Part shown: positions 5,045-5,759 of the stretch, one piece after another
Layout: each line of letters starts with the position of its first letter
Numbering within the stretch: position 1 is the first letter of the stretch
Source: Gammaproteobacteria bacterium
Lineage (GTDB): Bacteria; Pseudomonadota; Gammaproteobacteria; GRL18
DNA: 5,759 nt
Assembly (NCBI GenBank): GCA_028571885.1
Contig: JAPVVU010000213.1
Coordinates: 1 to 5,759 of the forward strand
Reading direction: 5' to 3'
The notes under the pieces: generated by a model
What the model was told of the DNA's origin: nothing
Seen by the model: only the letters and a program-made list of their open reading frames with translations
Database searches by the model: none
Position numbers and translations under genes: made by a program

Positions 5045-5759
5045 TTGCCGGAAATTACATATCAAGGTACAAGCTATCCTTGTCTGACCGATGAAACTGT
5101 GCTTGATACATTATTGCGTAATGGTATTGAGGTAGCTAATTCCTGTCGTGCTGGTGCCTGTCATATTTGTCTGATGCATTGTGTGAAGGGTCAGGTCACT
5201 GAGAATTCACAGCAGGATTTAAAGTCAACACAGAAAAGTCTGAACCACTTCCTATCATGTCAGTGTGTGCCGGAGCAGAATATTGAAGTCGCTCTGCCAG
5301 AGGATGAAGATATTTATATTTCGGCTCATCTGGTGGAAAAGCAGCAATTATCTCCTTTGGTCTGGCGTTTTCGATTTGAAACAGCAGTGCCGATGTATTA
5401 TCACTCAGGACAGTTTATTAACTTAAAAAATGATGCCGGCTGGATACGAAGTTATTCTCTCGCAAGTCTGCCCACAGAAGATGAATTTCTGGAAATACAG
5501 GTACGCAATGTACCCGATGGGAAAATGAGTAACTGGCTCGTTGATGATTTTTCTGTTGGCATGCATATTGATATCGAAGGACCGAATGGACATTGTTTTT
5601 ATACTGACGGACCTGAACATTCTATTCTTATGATCGGCACTGGTACAGGATTGGCACCTTTACTTGGCATCCTTCGAGATGCTTTGCATCAAGGTCATAA
5701 CGGTCCTATTCATTTATATCATGGCGCATTTTGTCCAGAAGAGCTTTACCTTCATGACA
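5045..5759 (+). CDS. NAD(P)H-dependent ferredoxin/FAD oxidoreductase, C-terminus cut by the window edge
   Basis: The frame stays open from TTG 5045 to the edge (238 residues). Three modules of an oxygenase-reductase type electron carrier follow in order. First is a plant-type [2Fe-2S] ferredoxin domain (about 1-85) with the full ligand set Cys34-x4-Cys39-x2-Cys42-x29-Cys72. Second is an FAD-binding barrel (about 92-185) with the flavin motif Arg135-Ser-Tyr-Ser138. Third is the start of an NAD(P)-binding domain with the glycine-rich GTGTGLAPLLG (198-208). Electrons would pass from NAD(P)H through FAD to the Fe-S centre and then to an acceptor. Such proteins are about 330 residues, so perhaps 90 are missing. 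The 17-nt gap to the globin gene implies co-transcription and suggests the globin as acceptor; this is inferred. A monooxygenase component beyond the right edge is the main alternative partner. Confidence 0.9.
   Translation, partial: MPEITYQGTSYPCLTDETVLDTLLRNGIEVANSCRAGACHICLMHCVKGQVTENSQQDLKSTQKSLNHFLSCQCVPEQNIEVALPEDEDIYISAHLVEKQQLSPLVWRFRFETAVPMYYHSGQFINLKNDAGWIRSYSLASLPTEDEFLEIQVRNVPDGKMSNWLVDDFSVGMHIDIEGPNGHCFYTDGPEHSILMIGTGTGLAPLLGILRDALHQGHNGPIHLYHGAFCPEELYLHD

Noticed and set aside
5423..5620. Minus-strand open frame inside the reductase
   Set aside because: It lies opposite the FAD-binding domain, whose motifs are intact on the plus strand.
1..5759. CRISPR array, tRNA, rRNA, prophage or transposon genes
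   Set aside because: No regularly spaced repeats, cloverleaf-like segments, rRNA sequence or mobile-element proteins were seen.

Overview
The window reads as chromosomal DNA of a gammaproteobacterium of low to moderate GC (roughly 40 % by eye; genus not determinable). The clues are an E. coli-type NsrR regulator, a PstA with the proteobacterial DUF3333-type N-terminal region, sigma70-like promoters and a recognisable Pho box. Two stress-response modules lie side by side.

Left half (1-2625, all minus strand): the start of a high-affinity phosphate-uptake (Pst) operon in the order pstS, pstC, pstA, with pstA running off the left edge; pstB and phoU would normally follow outside the window. A Pho box spaced 10 nt from a perfect TATAAT box drives pstS. 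The 109-nt pstS-pstC gap holds a perfect 17-bp inverted repeat and then a second, GC-richer stem followed by a short T run. pstC starts with TTG behind GGAG. pstC and pstA overlap by 4 nt, and the pstA ribosome-binding site lies in a small hairpin.

Centre (2626-3557): about 200 bp without a gene, then nsrR (minus strand), a nitric-oxide-sensing Rrf2 repressor with the full C-x4-C-x5-C cluster motif. Between nsrR and the next gene, a TTGACA-17-TATATA promoter contains a 23-bp NsrR-type operator.

Right half (3558-5759, plus strand): an HPP-family membrane protein with an unrecognised soluble C-terminal domain, then a second and better NsrR-type operator, then a two-gene unit of a group I truncated haemoglobin and a ferredoxin/FAD/NAD(P) reductase cut by the right edge.

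Working model (inference): NsrR represses both plus-strand units. NO damages its Fe-S cluster and relieves repression. The globin and reductase could then act as a two-polypeptide counterpart of flavohaemoglobin, turning NO into nitrate, while the HPP protein moves nitrite or a related anion across the inner membrane. The Pst operon appears to be under separate phosphate (PhoB) control.
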